From: Pedobacter indicus
GTDB lineage: Bacteria; Bacteroidota; Bacteroidia; Sphingobacteriales; Sphingobacteriaceae
DNA: 64,000 nucleotides
Assembly: GCF_003449035.1 (NCBI RefSeq)
Contig: NZ_QRGB01000001.1
Span: 868,001 to 932,000 of the forward strand
Reading direction: 5' to 3'
The notes below the pieces were generated by a model that was not told the DNA's origin, ran no database searches, and saw only the letters and a list, made by a program, of their open reading frames with translations. This document shows, one piece after another, positions 46,201 through 54,818 of the stretch. Position 1 is the stretch's first letter. Each line of letters starts with the position of its first letter. Both the position numbers and the translations under genes were made by a program.

Positions 46201-46698
46201 GAGATCGTATATGGTGGTGGGTTTTCCTTTGGTTGGAAAGGATTCGATCTATCAATGTTTTTACAAGGGTCAGCTCAATCTTCATTTTGGACTGGAGGTG
46301 TTGTTGATGGAGTAGCCGGCCCTATAAATGTTCAGCCTTTTGTTGGTGGAAAACAAGTATTACAAGCTTTTGCTGACAGTCATTACTCATTAGATAATCC
46401 GGATATCTATGCTTTGTGGCCGCGACTAAGCACCGAGAATCAAGCTAATAATATGCAGTTGAGTACATGGTGGTTGAATGACGGATCTTTTCTTCGTTTA
46501 AAACAAGTTGAATTAGGTTATTCTATACCAGAGCATCTTACTAAAAGGATTTCAGCTAAGAACCTTCGTTTTTATTTGAGTGGAACAAATTTATTTTTAT
46601 TAAGTGGATTTAAATTATGGGATATAGAAATGGGTGGAAATGGCTTAGGGTATCCCTTGCAAAGAGTTGTAAATCTGGGTGTTAATATGACATTTTAA
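43246..46698 (+). CDS. SusC/RagA-family TonB-linked transporter with STN signalling domain
   Basis: The 1150-residue protein has a signal (KLIVFLMAISFLQVSGETLA), an STN domain (about 47-103, VTLKQENIALKDVFNHIRDQ), a carboxypeptidase-regulatory-like domain (GVTLPGASVMIKGTNVGTQT), a plug (VVVVAFGTQKKTDMVGAVTT, DIESFSIMKDATSTALYGAR) and a barrel ending VNLGVNMTF with the usual terminal Phe. It forms the outer-membrane channel of a pedal-bin transporter with the SusD lid. The STN domain makes it a transducer that tells the FecR/ECF pair when substrate is present. The transported substrate is unknown. Confidence 0.96.
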   Translation: MKFINAIGLSHRRWLAQIMRIMKLIVFLMAISFLQVSGETLAQKVTLKQENIALKDVFNHIRDQTGYDVLWQSGKLNDRERVDVDFQEVDLKEVLSSVLTPKDLAYTIVDKTVVVRPRPRSTVPTYEKRSQQSVSGVVQDSLGVTLPGASVMIKGTNVGTQTDGSGRFSFPALDEDVVLVVSFTGFVTQEVPRRGRTSITVVLKEDPAELGEVVVVAFGTQKKTDMVGAVTTIKPSDLRVPSSNLTTALAGQAAGVIAYQRSGEPGQDNADFFIRGVTSFGTGKVDPLILIDGVELGVTELARLRPDDIESFSIMKDATSTALYGARGANGVIFVTTKQGKEGTPTISFRAESSLSEPTANVELADPVDFMKLYNDALISRNPFEPPLYSQEKIDATEQGLHPILFPAVDWRDELFKDQTFNHRYNLNVSGGGKVARYYVAGSYAQDNGVLKVNGINNFNNNINLKSYTLRANVNIDLTKSTELIVRLNGNFDDYVGPIEGGSAIYNKVIRTNPVDFAPYYPIDDSHRHIQHIMFGGLADRSFLNPYADMVKGYKDYTRSLMMAQMELKQDLSAITEGLNVRAMFNTNRISRFDIERSYKPFFYDLEYFDRRTGDYEIYSFNETSGTEFLDFGVNEGLRQQSSVFYMETALNYARVFNEKHSWSGLLVAIMRSNMDAKASSLQLSLPSRNLGVSGRATYAYDSRYFLEFNFGYNGSERFHENKRWGFFPSAGVAWSISNEKFWEPMKNTINNFRIRGTYGLVGNDEIGSASDRFFYLSEVNMAAGNRGFTFGREGGRSISGVNVTRYANEGVTWETSYKSNLALELGLFNKVNIQADFFSERRTNILMNRADIPTTMGLTAPVRANVGEASGRGMDISLDYSHSFQNGMWLQARANYTYATSKYRVYEEPVYEREWWKSRIGQPLGQLYGYIAERLFVDDAEVQNSPQQNFGSQNIAGDIKYKDINGDGQITTLDQVPIGFPTVPEIVYGGGFSFGWKGFDLSMFLQGSAQSSFWTGGVVDGVAGPINVQPFVGGKQVLQAFADSHYSLDNPDIYALWPRLSTENQANNMQLSTWWLNDGSFLRLKQVELGYSIPEHLTKRISAKNLRFYLSGTNLFLLSGFKLWDIEMGGNGLGYPLQRVVNLGVNMTF

Positions 46699-46707
46699 AA
46701 TGTATTT

Positions 46708-48603
46708 ATGAAAAATATACGATTAATAACATTAACTTTTCTTGTCATGATCACGATAGGCTGTAATAAATTTATAGATGTCGTGCCTGATAATGTCCCT
46801 ACTCTGGAATATGCTTTTAGGATGCGGAGTGCTGCTGAAAAATATCTCGCAACTTGTTATTCCTTTTTGCCCGACTTGGGACATCCAATGTCAAATGTAG
46901 CACATGCAGGGAGTGACGAATTATGGATAAATACCGCATTCGATAATAACTCAACCAAATTAGCCAGAGGAGAACAGAATAGAAATTCTCCATATTTAGA
47001 TTTTTGGAGTGGTCAGAATAGCGGTGAACCGTTATGGACAGCTATCAGTCAATGTAATTTGTTTCTTGAAAATATCGTGAATGTACCGGATATGGAGGAA
47101 TATGAAATACAACAGTGGATGGCCGAGGTGAATGTTTTAAAAGCATATTATTACTTTTATTTAGTACGTATGTACGGCCCGCTGCCTATTATCAAGGAAA
47201 ATTTGCCTATTTCGGCTTCCGGAGAAGAGGTGCGCGTTTCTCGTCAACCAGTAGATGATGTGTTTGAATATATCGTGGAGTTACTTGATGAGGCTACCGA
47301 GTTTTTACCGGACCATGTTTTTGACGAAAATTCGGAGTTAGGCAGAATTACGCGACCGATAGCCGTAAGTCTAAAAGCTAGAGTGTTGCTCTATGCTGCT
47401 AGTCCGCTATTTAATGGGAATAGTGATTATAATAATTTCACGGGAAAGGAAGGGGAGCTGTTTTTCAATCAAATCTATAGCGTACAAAAATGGGAGCGCG
47501 CTGCTGAAGCTGCAAAAGCTGCAATTGATTTGGCTCATTCATTAGGATACAAACTTTATGTATTTGAGCCTGGAATGCAACAGCGGAGTCTTTCGGATAC
47601 AACGTTGATTCAATTAACATATCGTGGGGCATTAACCGAACGCTGGAACTCCGAAATTATTTGGGCAAATACAGGCAGCACGACCCAAGTACTGCAGCGA
47701 TATGCTACCCCTCGTGCGTTAGATGCTAGTCAAAGATTATATACGTTACCGAATGGGGTTCTTAGTGTACCATTAAAGATCGTCGAACAATTTTATAGTG
47801 AACACGGGGTCCCAATTGAGGAAGATCATACTTGGCATTATGCCGAAAGGTTTGATTTGAGGGTGGCAACGGAAGAAGAGAGATACAATATCAAACAGGG
47901 TTATACAACAGCGGCTCTGAACTTTCATCGCGAACCCCGCTTTTATGGAGGTTTAGGTTTCGATGGAGGTATCTGGTATGGTCAAGGTAAATATGACGAT
48001 AATAATACGTATTGGTTTGAAGGGAAAGTAGGACAGTATGGGGGTAAAACAGGCATAAGTTATCATTCGGTAACCGGATATTATCCCAAAAAGCTGAATT
48101 ATTATACTAACACTTCGGTTGACAGGAGTACTTGGAATTCTACTAATTATCCATGGGTAATGCTGCGCCTAACTGATTTGTATTTGATGTATGCTGAAGC
48201 CATGAATGAAGCGTATGGTCCAAGTGACGAAGTTTACGAGTTTCTTAATATTATTAGGGAGCGTGCAGGAATACCTACGGTTCAAGAGTCGTGGTCCAAG
48301 TTCTCTCGTATACCTACAAAATATACGACGAAAGAAGGTTTACGGGAAATTATTCAAAGAGAGCGATCGATTGAATTAGCTTTTGAAGGACATAGATTTT
48401 GGGATATCAGACGTTGGAAAACAGCTGTAGAAGAAGGGTCTAAACCTATCTCTGGCTGGGATGTAGACCAATCTTCAACTGAAGGGTACTATCGGGAGAG
48501 GTTGATTTTCAAACCAGACTTTAGTTTAAGGGACTATTTCTGGCCTATAAGCGAGCGTGACCTATTAGTAAATAAAAATTTAGTGCAAAACCCCGGTTGG
48601 TAA
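46708..48603 (+). CDS. SusD/RagB-family nutrient-binding outer-membrane lipoprotein
   Basis: The 631-residue lipoprotein (cysteine 19 in TIGCNK) has the SusD N-terminal TPR-like helices (WMAEVNVLKAYYYFYLVRMY, PLPIIKEN), IAVSLKARVLLYAASPLFNG, and the C-terminal DLYLMYAEAMNEAYGP, LNIIRERAGIP and ELAFEGHRFWDIRRWK motifs. It starts 9 nt after susC and forms the surface lid that captures ligand. At about 630 residues it is long for SusD, consistent with a larger ligand or the subgroup that travels with DUF4959/DUF5000 lipoproteins. Confidence 0.95.
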   Translation: MKNIRLITLTFLVMITIGCNKFIDVVPDNVPTLEYAFRMRSAAEKYLATCYSFLPDLGHPMSNVAHAGSDELWINTAFDNNSTKLARGEQNRNSPYLDFWSGQNSGEPLWTAISQCNLFLENIVNVPDMEEYEIQQWMAEVNVLKAYYYFYLVRMYGPLPIIKENLPISASGEEVRVSRQPVDDVFEYIVELLDEATEFLPDHVFDENSELGRITRPIAVSLKARVLLYAASPLFNGNSDYNNFTGKEGELFFNQIYSVQKWERAAEAAKAAIDLAHSLGYKLYVFEPGMQQRSLSDTTLIQLTYRGALTERWNSEIIWANTGSTTQVLQRYATPRALDASQRLYTLPNGVLSVPLKIVEQFYSEHGVPIEEDHTWHYAERFDLRVATEEERYNIKQGYTTAALNFHREPRFYGGLGFDGGIWYGQGKYDDNNTYWFEGKVGQYGGKTGISYHSVTGYYPKKLNYYTNTSVDRSTWNSTNYPWVMLRLTDLYLMYAEAMNEAYGPSDEVYEFLNIIRERAGIPTVQESWSKFSRIPTKYTTKEGLREIIQRERSIELAFEGHRFWDIRRWKTAVEEGSKPISGWDVDQSSTEGYYRERLIFKPDFSLRDYFWPISERDLLVNKNLVQNPGW

Positions 48604-48618
48604 TTAATTTAATTAAAT

Positions 48619-49827
48619 ATGAGATTTGTATATTTATTTTTTTCTATATGCTTGTTTGGCTTTTTTTCTTGTAATGAAAGAAAGCTGGAACCATTAGTTC
48701 AAAAAGGAGATAAGCCTTCTATAGTGAGTGATATTTCAGTTAAGAATGACCATGGAGCAGCGACCATTTCATATGCTTTGCCCGATGACTCTGAATTATT
48801 ATATGTAGAAGCCGAGTACACATTAGACAATGGCGTTACAAAGAAGGTTAAATCGTCAGTTTTTAAAGGGTTTGTTAAACTAGAAGGTTTTACCAGTACC
48901 AACGAAAGGGAAGTTTTTCTTTATACAGTTAATCGTTCAGAAATGAAATCCGATCCGATTTCAGTAAAAATAAAACCTCTCATATCTCCGATAGAACTAG
49001 CTTTTAATTCACTTTTACCAACTCAAGATTTTGGAGGGGTAAATGTTAAATACGATAATGAGCTAGAGAATGAGTATGTATTATATTTCTTAACCAAAGA
49101 TAGTGTGGGTCAATGGGAGATATATGATAAACTATACACGTTGTCAACAGAGATAAACCCAAGCTTTTCTTTTCGAGGTTTAGGAGCTGAGCCGCAGGAG
49201 TTTGCTTTTTATTTTACTGATAAATGGCAAAACCGTTCAGATACATTATTTCAAACAATTACGCCCTTATATGAAGTTGAAATTGATAAGACCTTGATGA
49301 AACACTATCAACTTGATAACGATTACTACGTGCCAAAATTCGCAACAAGGCAGCTGAAAAATTTATGGGATGGACCTAGTACTGCAGCAGGAAGTAATTT
49401 TTTTCTACAAGAATATACAGGCTTTGCTTTTCCTTGGTGGTTTACCATTGATTTGGGAAAGAAGTATCAAATTGGTAGAATGAAGGTCTTCCCTAGCCCT
49501 GCTCAAAGCGGTACGCGTTATAGCTACTTCTTTGGGAACTTGACACCCCGAGTTTTTGAAATATGGGGGAGTAATGACCCTGGAATTGATGGATCTTGGG
49601 ATAGCTGGACACTGTTAGATAGATTTGAGTCTATAAAACCCTCTGGACTTCCTATGGGAGAGAATAGCGCAGAAGATATTGCAGTTGGGCTTGCCGGTGA
49701 GGATTTTACATTTTCAAATTATGAACAAGCTTATCGGTATATTCGAGTGAAAGTAATGGATAGTTGGTCGTCTCAAGCTGGATTTATTTTACAGGAGCTT
49801 ACATTGTGGGGAGCACCGGTAGAATAG
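48619..49827 (+). CDS. DUF4959/DUF5000-type surface lipoprotein
   Basis: The 402-residue lipoprotein (cysteine 18 in GFFSCNE) lies 15 nt after susD. Its N-terminal part (about 30-220) looks like two Ig/Fn3-like domains (GAATISYALPDDSELLYVEA). The C-terminal part (about 240-400) resembles a discoidin/F5-8-type-C jelly roll: WWFTIDLGKKYQIGRMKVFP, PRVFEIWGSND and YIRVKVMDSW. This matches the DUF4959-DUF5126-DUF5000 architecture found after susD in many loci. It is probably a surface glycan-binding protein. Confidence 0.82.
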   Translation: MRFVYLFFSICLFGFFSCNERKLEPLVQKGDKPSIVSDISVKNDHGAATISYALPDDSELLYVEAEYTLDNGVTKKVKSSVFKGFVKLEGFTSTNEREVFLYTVNRSEMKSDPISVKIKPLISPIELAFNSLLPTQDFGGVNVKYDNELENEYVLYFLTKDSVGQWEIYDKLYTLSTEINPSFSFRGLGAEPQEFAFYFTDKWQNRSDTLFQTITPLYEVEIDKTLMKHYQLDNDYYVPKFATRQLKNLWDGPSTAAGSNFFLQEYTGFAFPWWFTIDLGKKYQIGRMKVFPSPAQSGTRYSYFFGNLTPRVFEIWGSNDPGIDGSWDSWTLLDRFESIKPSGLPMGENSAEDIAVGLAGEDFTFSNYEQAYRYIRVKVMDSWSSQAGFILQELTLWGAPVE

Positions 49828-49852
49828 TTTTTTTGTTATCTATAAATAAGCA

Positions 49853-50548
49853 TTGAATATCATGAAAAAATATTTTAAAAATATATTTCTCTTCGTATTG
49901 TCTATTATTTTTTTGATTAGCTGTAAAAAGTTAGATGATAATTATCGACAATTTATCGATGAGGGGGAAACTATTTATATCGGCAAAGCTGATTCGGTTA
50001 TAGTACGGGGAGGAAACCATCGTGTCGAGATATCTTGGCTATTATTGTCGGATCCAAAAGTTAACAGTTATAAATTATATTGGAATAATTATCGGGATTC
50101 AACTTCTGCATTGGTGACCAAAACTTCGAATATCGATACTGTTCGAGTTTTGTTGGAAAACATGACAGAGGGCTTGCATCATTTTGAAATAGTATTGTAT
50201 GACAAGATGGGCAATCATTCGGTACCTACTCAGACTTCGGGACGCTCTTATGGTGAACAGTATAGTAGTTTTTTGGTGAATAGAACATTTAATTCTGCCA
50301 AATTAATAAATGATGGAGATTTGCTTTTGGACTGGGTGGCGGCTGAAGAACAACTACTATATTCGGAATTACTATATCTTGATACTGATGGTAATAGTGT
50401 TAAACATATCGTTGATCGGGAAGCTCAATTAGATACACTTAAGAAGTTTCCGCTGGATGGAATATTTAAATTAATCTCAGCCTATAAGCCAGATTCTATC
50501 GCTTTAGATACATTTTATTCGAAAACGGAAGATATAAGGCCTCTTTGA
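49853..50548 (+). CDS. DUF4998-type lipoprotein of the SusCD locus
   Basis: The 231-residue lipoprotein (ISCKKLDDNYRQF) has the opening usual for DUF4998: DEGETIYIGKADSVIVRGGN then HRVEISWLLLSDPKVNSYKL, an Fn3-like fold. A second Met three residues in (49862) is an equally good start. It is the last gene of the locus, 25 nt after the DUF5000-type gene. Proteins of this type accompany SusCD pairs and may bind glycan; no catalytic motif is seen. Confidence 0.8.
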   Translation: MNIMKKYFKNIFLFVLSIIFLISCKKLDDNYRQFIDEGETIYIGKADSVIVRGGNHRVEISWLLLSDPKVNSYKLYWNNYRDSTSALVTKTSNIDTVRVLLENMTEGLHHFEIVLYDKMGNHSVPTQTSGRSYGEQYSSFLVNRTFNSAKLINDGDLLLDWVAAEEQLLYSELLYLDTDGNSVKHIVDREAQLDTLKKFPLDGIFKLISAYKPDSIALDTFYSKTEDIRPL

Positions 50549-50695
50549 TGAAGGTAGAATTTGAATTCTTTTGTAATATATTCATACAAGGTTTAATGAA
50601 ATGTTAGTTCTTTCATGTATCGAAGATGCTCATTGAGCAAAATTAATTTTTCCCTCCTTTATATGTGATCTCTTAAAGTTTGATTCTTCGTTATA

Positions 50696-52501
50696 CTACT
50701 TCTCGTTTATCAGTATATAAGCTGAAAAATATGGGAAATAAATTCGTTGTTCCGTATTATTCTTATTATCAATGGTGATTCTTTCGACTTGCATCTGAAC
50801 ACGGTATTTTGCATTTTCTCCTTCGAGCATCATCCAGTCTCTGGGAGCTTTAATTTCATTAATCGTTCTCTCGGTATTAGAGCTTTGATTCGAAATTTTC
50901 AACGAATCATATTTATATCGGAGAGATGTTTGGAAAGCTTTTATATCGAGGGACACGCTGTCATTCCCATTAAATATGACGTAAAAGCTCTCTTCATTAG
51001 GATATGCGGTGGTTATGATGCCTGCTGGTGTTTCTACGCCGTCCTCTCCAGAATGATTGTTTCTCCAAAAAGCTATTTCGAAATCACTACTACGGAGGTA
51101 ATTTTCACTATTGATGAAGCTGATACTTGTTTGCGCAAAGGGGTGGCGGTCGATTGCTAACATTGAAAAGGCTGTGTCCAATAAGCGTGTTTGTTTTTGG
51201 AAATTTGAATTTCGTAACGAGTCCTTTGTGCTGATGATCTGATTTTGTATTGTAGCAGTATTTTGTGAAATGAACGATTCTAGTGATATAAGTCCATGAA
51301 AACGTACCAAGTAGTTGATAATGGAAGCATTTTCTTCGCTTTTTTCTTTTAACATTATTTGTTTTGAAAATCGCGACAACTGCGATTTTTTTGAGATACT
51401 GCTTGCACTCTGGGGACCGCTGATGGAGAAAATAGTTGTTATAAATAGACTGATTGGAATAATCTTGACATTGGGTTTCTTCTTTGTAATAAAATAAAAC
51501 GTCACAAAACTTAACCATAGTGCCAATATGAAAACGAAATAGCGCATTTCGGTAATTCCATAGTCCCCGATACGGACAAGGATGGCAATGAACAGGAGGA
51601 TTAGCAGCGGCAGCATAAACCAAAAGAATAGTCTAGAAAATCGACTTATCCATGCGTTCTCTTCCGTTTCCCGTATCGGATAGATCAGCAGATATGATAA
51701 TATTCCAAAAACTGCATATCCCATAATCAGAATTGAGACCAGACCATCGGGAAGCTGCATGCTAATAATTATCTTGAGTTCATAAACCAATAAAATTGCT
51801 AGATAGACAGTCAGCAGCGGAATGAGGACATATTGGGTGAAAATCTTTAGTGCTTTGGGATAGTCATTATGTTCGGTGGATTCGTTTAAATTTGTTGGAA
51901 TTCCACCCAGAAAAAACAACGTGTTGAACCCTGCGGCGATTAGAATGAATAGCTTGTAATAGATATCGCCATCGAAATCAACCTGGAACAGTGCTTCGGT
52001 TGTATATAGAGCGACTGCCAAACCGATATAAAGTACGATCGAAAATAAGACGGACGTAAAAAAACGGAGAAAAAGTACCTTGTTAAAATGCCAAAATGCC
52101 TGAGGGTTAGATTTATTTATGTAAGCGCTGAAGGAAACGGATAGGTGACCTGCCAGAATCAGGAGAATAATTTTAAGGACGTCTTTTTGAAAATATTCGG
52201 GATAAATAAACCATGTTATACTGTAGCTTAGACCGATTACAATGAGTTGTATTAACCAGCTCATGTAACGAGGTAGTACCCGGCTTTCTGAAAATAATTC
52301 AAAAGATAAAGAAAAGGTAAAAGCGACTAAGCTTAAGGCGATAAGCTTATGAACCATATTGATGTGTTCGCTGGCGTAGTGATCTGCGACGGATAGCCAT
52401 AAGACCATGGCAAACAGTGCGATTAGGGTTTGTAAAGGGAAACGGATAAGTATATTTCGAAGACTTAACCAAAGGGTATTGAGGGACGGTAATTTGAGCA
52501 T
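50696..52501 (-). CDS. DUF4153-type polytopic membrane protein
   Basis: The 601-residue protein has about 10-12 hydrophobic segments in residues 15-375 (for example LQTLIALFAMVLWLSVADHY, ILILLFIAILVRI), followed by a soluble part (about 380-601) with a beta-rich C-terminus. This matches DUF4153, a family of unknown function common in Bacteroidota. There is no transporter or enzyme motif that I recognise. It is monocistronic, convergent with the SusCD locus and divergent from trhO. Confidence 0.75.
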   Translation of the reverse strand: MLKLPSLNTLWLSLRNILIRFPLQTLIALFAMVLWLSVADHYASEHINMVHKLIALSLVAFTFSLSFELFSESRVLPRYMSWLIQLIVIGLSYSITWFIYPEYFQKDVLKIILLILAGHLSVSFSAYINKSNPQAFWHFNKVLFLRFFTSVLFSIVLYIGLAVALYTTEALFQVDFDGDIYYKLFILIAAGFNTLFFLGGIPTNLNESTEHNDYPKALKIFTQYVLIPLLTVYLAILLVYELKIIISMQLPDGLVSILIMGYAVFGILSYLLIYPIRETEENAWISRFSRLFFWFMLPLLILLFIAILVRIGDYGITEMRYFVFILALWLSFVTFYFITKKKPNVKIIPISLFITTIFSISGPQSASSISKKSQLSRFSKQIMLKEKSEENASIINYLVRFHGLISLESFISQNTATIQNQIISTKDSLRNSNFQKQTRLLDTAFSMLAIDRHPFAQTSISFINSENYLRSSDFEIAFWRNNHSGEDGVETPAGIITTAYPNEESFYVIFNGNDSVSLDIKAFQTSLRYKYDSLKISNQSSNTERTINEIKAPRDWMMLEGENAKYRVQMQVERITIDNKNNTEQRIYFPYFSAYILINEK

Positions 52502-52541
52502 AACTCGCTTTCTTTGAGAGTGAATTTACTTCAATTTTTTT

Positions 52542-52549
52542 TATCTTTG
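52542..52549 (+). promoter_or_regulatory. -7 box of trhO
   Basis: TATCTTTG matches TAnnTTTG, 47 nt before the trhO ATG at 52597. A TTTG at 52513-52516 is 25 bp upstream, slightly too far for a standard -33 element. Confidence 0.5.
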
Positions 52550-52596
52550 CGCATTATTTAACATTAAACGCCGTTTGCAGCGGTATCAATGAATTT

Positions 52597-53550
52597 ATGG
52601 AAAAATATCAAACCTTGCTGTACTATTGCTACAGCCCAATAGAGAATGCAGAAGAATTTGCTGCTGAGCACCTCGCTTTTTGTAAAAGTCTGAACTTGGT
52701 CGGGAGGATTATTGTTGCCGACGAAGGATTGAATGGTACGGTTTCAGGTACGGTTGAGTCCTGTAAACAATACATGGCAAGCATTCATGCAGATGAGCGC
52801 TTTGCGAAAACCGATTTCAAAATCGATGACGTAGAAGAGCCGTCGTTTATTAAGATGCATTGTCGTTATAAATCAGAGATTGTACATTCGGGTCTTCGGA
52901 ACCCTGATCTCATTGACCCAAATAAAGAAACGGGTATTCATCTTGAGCCGAAAGACTTCTTGGAAATGAAAGATCAGGAAGATGTGGTGGTGTTGGATGT
53001 GCGCTCGAATTATGAGCATAATTTGGGGAGATTTAAGAATGCGGTAACTCTGGATATTGAAAATTTCCGTGACTTCCCTGCAAAAATCAATGAACTGGCA
53101 CAGTATAAAGACAAAAAGATATTGACTTATTGTACTGGCGGAATTAAGTGTGAAAAGGCGTCAGCATTGTTGTTGAAAGAAGGGTTTAAAGAGGTTTACC
53201 AATTACACGGCGGTATTATAAAATATGGGAAAGAAGCCGAGGGTAAAGATTTCGAGGGACAATGTTATGTATTTGACAATCGGGTGGCAGTGGATGTAAA
53301 CCGTGTAAATCCGACGGTAATATCTACCTGCAGAAATTGTGGTACCAAAACTAACAAAATGATCAACTGTGCAAATCCTGAGTGTAATGAGCATTTCACG
53401 CAGTGTGATGCTTGTGGGGAGCAGTTAGAGGGTTGTTGTTCTGCAGCTTGCCAGACGCATCCTTTGAAAAGAGAATACGACGGTACAGGGTATTATGTAA
53501 AGATCCCACAGCCTGTTAACACGAAGAAACGTATTCTTACCGAATCTTAA
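52597..53550 (+). CDS. trhO: Oxygen-dependent tRNA uridine(34) hydroxylase (rhodanese-like)
   Basis: The 317-residue protein matches TrhO/YceA: an N-terminal acylphosphatase-like domain (VADEGLNGTVSGT), a rhodanese domain (VVLDVRSNYEHNLGRFKNAV) with the active-site cysteine C179 in TYCTGGIKCEKAS, and a C-terminal Cys-rich part (TCRNCGTKTNKMI, QCDACGEQLEGCCSAACQTH) that looks like a zinc-binding module. It hydroxylates U34 of some tRNAs, the first step toward cmo5U/mo5U-type wobble bases. Confidence 0.93.
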   Translation: MEKYQTLLYYCYSPIENAEEFAAEHLAFCKSLNLVGRIIVADEGLNGTVSGTVESCKQYMASIHADERFAKTDFKIDDVEEPSFIKMHCRYKSEIVHSGLRNPDLIDPNKETGIHLEPKDFLEMKDQEDVVVLDVRSNYEHNLGRFKNAVTLDIENFRDFPAKINELAQYKDKKILTYCTGGIKCEKASALLLKEGFKEVYQLHGGIIKYGKEAEGKDFEGQCYVFDNRVAVDVNRVNPTVISTCRNCGTKTNKMINCANPECNEHFTQCDACGEQLEGCCSAACQTHPLKREYDGTGYYVKIPQPVNTKKRILTES

Positions 53551-53620
53551 TTCTTGCATGTCTTAAGTTTTTACTTGGGATTATTTATAAAAGTTTAAAG
53601 GGTTTTTTGTAGTTTTAACT

Positions 53621-54781
53621 ATGCGAAACCCTTTTTTCTTATTTGTTGTAATGGTAATTGCTTGGCCGTTAGGTAGTATTGCTCAACGTGCAGATAGTCT
53701 ACATCAAGCGTCAATCGTAATAGATACACATAACGATGTATTAATTTCTTCTATTATGGAGGGAAAGAACATTGCCAATCATGTCCCTAGTGGGCATACC
53801 GATATTCCCCGTTTTTTTGAAGGAGGGGTTAATGCTCAAATCTTTTCAGTATGGTGTGGGGGAGATTATGGAAAAGGGAGGGCGTATAATTTCGCGAATC
53901 AACAAATTGACGCTTTAACAAAAATTGTTGCTGAAAACCCCGACAAGTTACAATTAGCGACGACTAAAGAGGATGTCCTTTCCGCTGCCAAAGAAAACAA
54001 ATTAGCGGTTCTGATGGGTGTGGAAGGGGGACACATGATTGAGGATGATTTGAGTTATCTTCAAAATCTGTATGATCGCGGGGTACGGTATTTAACGCTG
54101 ACCTGGAATAATAGTACGGACTGGGCGAGCTCTGCATCTGATGAAACGAACCCTAAATCGAAGATCAAACATAAAGGGTTGACTGATTTTGGTCGTGAGG
54201 TGGTTCGCTACATGAATAAAATCGGCATGATGGTGGATCTATCACATGTTGGTGAGCAAACATTCTATGATGCAATAGAAACGACTTCAAAACCGGTAAT
54301 TGTATCGCATAGTAACGTGTATGCAATAGCACCTGTGCCACGAAATTTAAAAGATGAGCAGATCAAGGCAATTGCGGAGAACGATGGTGTGATCTGCATT
54401 AATTTTTATTCTGGTTTTTTAGAAGAAGGTTATAATCGTAAAGTAGATAGCTTATATGCTGTGACGGTTCCGGAAAAGGAGCAAAAAAAGAATGTGAAGG
54501 GGGATGGCAAATTTGATAAGCTGTCTGCTGAAGCAAAGGAACAGGTTCGTCCTGAACTAAGCGTGGTGATTGATCATATTGACTACATTGTTAACTTGGT
54601 GGGTATTGATTATGTCGGATTGGGTGGCGATTTTGACGGGGTAGAATCAACTGCCAAAGGTTTAGATGATGTGTCAGCCTATCCGAATATTACAAAAGCG
54701 TTAGTCGAAAGAGGGTATAGCGATGGAGATATCCAAAAGATTTTGGGGCTCAATGTGCTAAGGGTACTTGATGCACAATGA
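53621..54781 (+). CDS. Membrane dipeptidase-type peptidase M19, secreted
   Basis: The 386-residue protein has a signal peptide (about 1-21) and M19 motifs: VIDTHNDVL (zinc ligands His, Asp), LMGVEGGHMI (bridging Glu), MVDLSHVGEQTFYDA, PVIVSHSNVYAIAPVPRNLK and GLGGDFDGVE. These enzymes hydrolyse dipeptides, including those with D-residues, with a binuclear zinc site. Export to the periplasm suggests use of peptides from food or cell wall turnover. It is monocistronic. Confidence 0.92.
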   Translation: MRNPFFLFVVMVIAWPLGSIAQRADSLHQASIVIDTHNDVLISSIMEGKNIANHVPSGHTDIPRFFEGGVNAQIFSVWCGGDYGKGRAYNFANQQIDALTKIVAENPDKLQLATTKEDVLSAAKENKLAVLMGVEGGHMIEDDLSYLQNLYDRGVRYLTLTWNNSTDWASSASDETNPKSKIKHKGLTDFGREVVRYMNKIGMMVDLSHVGEQTFYDAIETTSKPVIVSHSNVYAIAPVPRNLKDEQIKAIAENDGVICINFYSGFLEEGYNRKVDSLYAVTVPEKEQKKNVKGDGKFDKLSAEAKEQVRPELSVVIDHIDYIVNLVGIDYVGLGGDFDGVESTAKGLDDVSAYPNITKALVERGYSDGDIQKILGLNVLRVLDAQ

Positions 54782-54818
54782 GCCTGACGTTTATTTTCGT
54801 GGGTGGCAATGTGATGGA

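Noticed and set aside
50627-50652. TGCTC/GAGCA hairpin after the SusCD locus
   Set aside because: A 5-bp stem with a 3-nt loop followed by an interrupted T-stretch; not strong enough to list as a terminator.
51108-51623. 171-residue open frame inside the DUF4153 gene
   Set aside because: Same-strand shadow in another frame with low-complexity Cys/His/Tyr-rich content.
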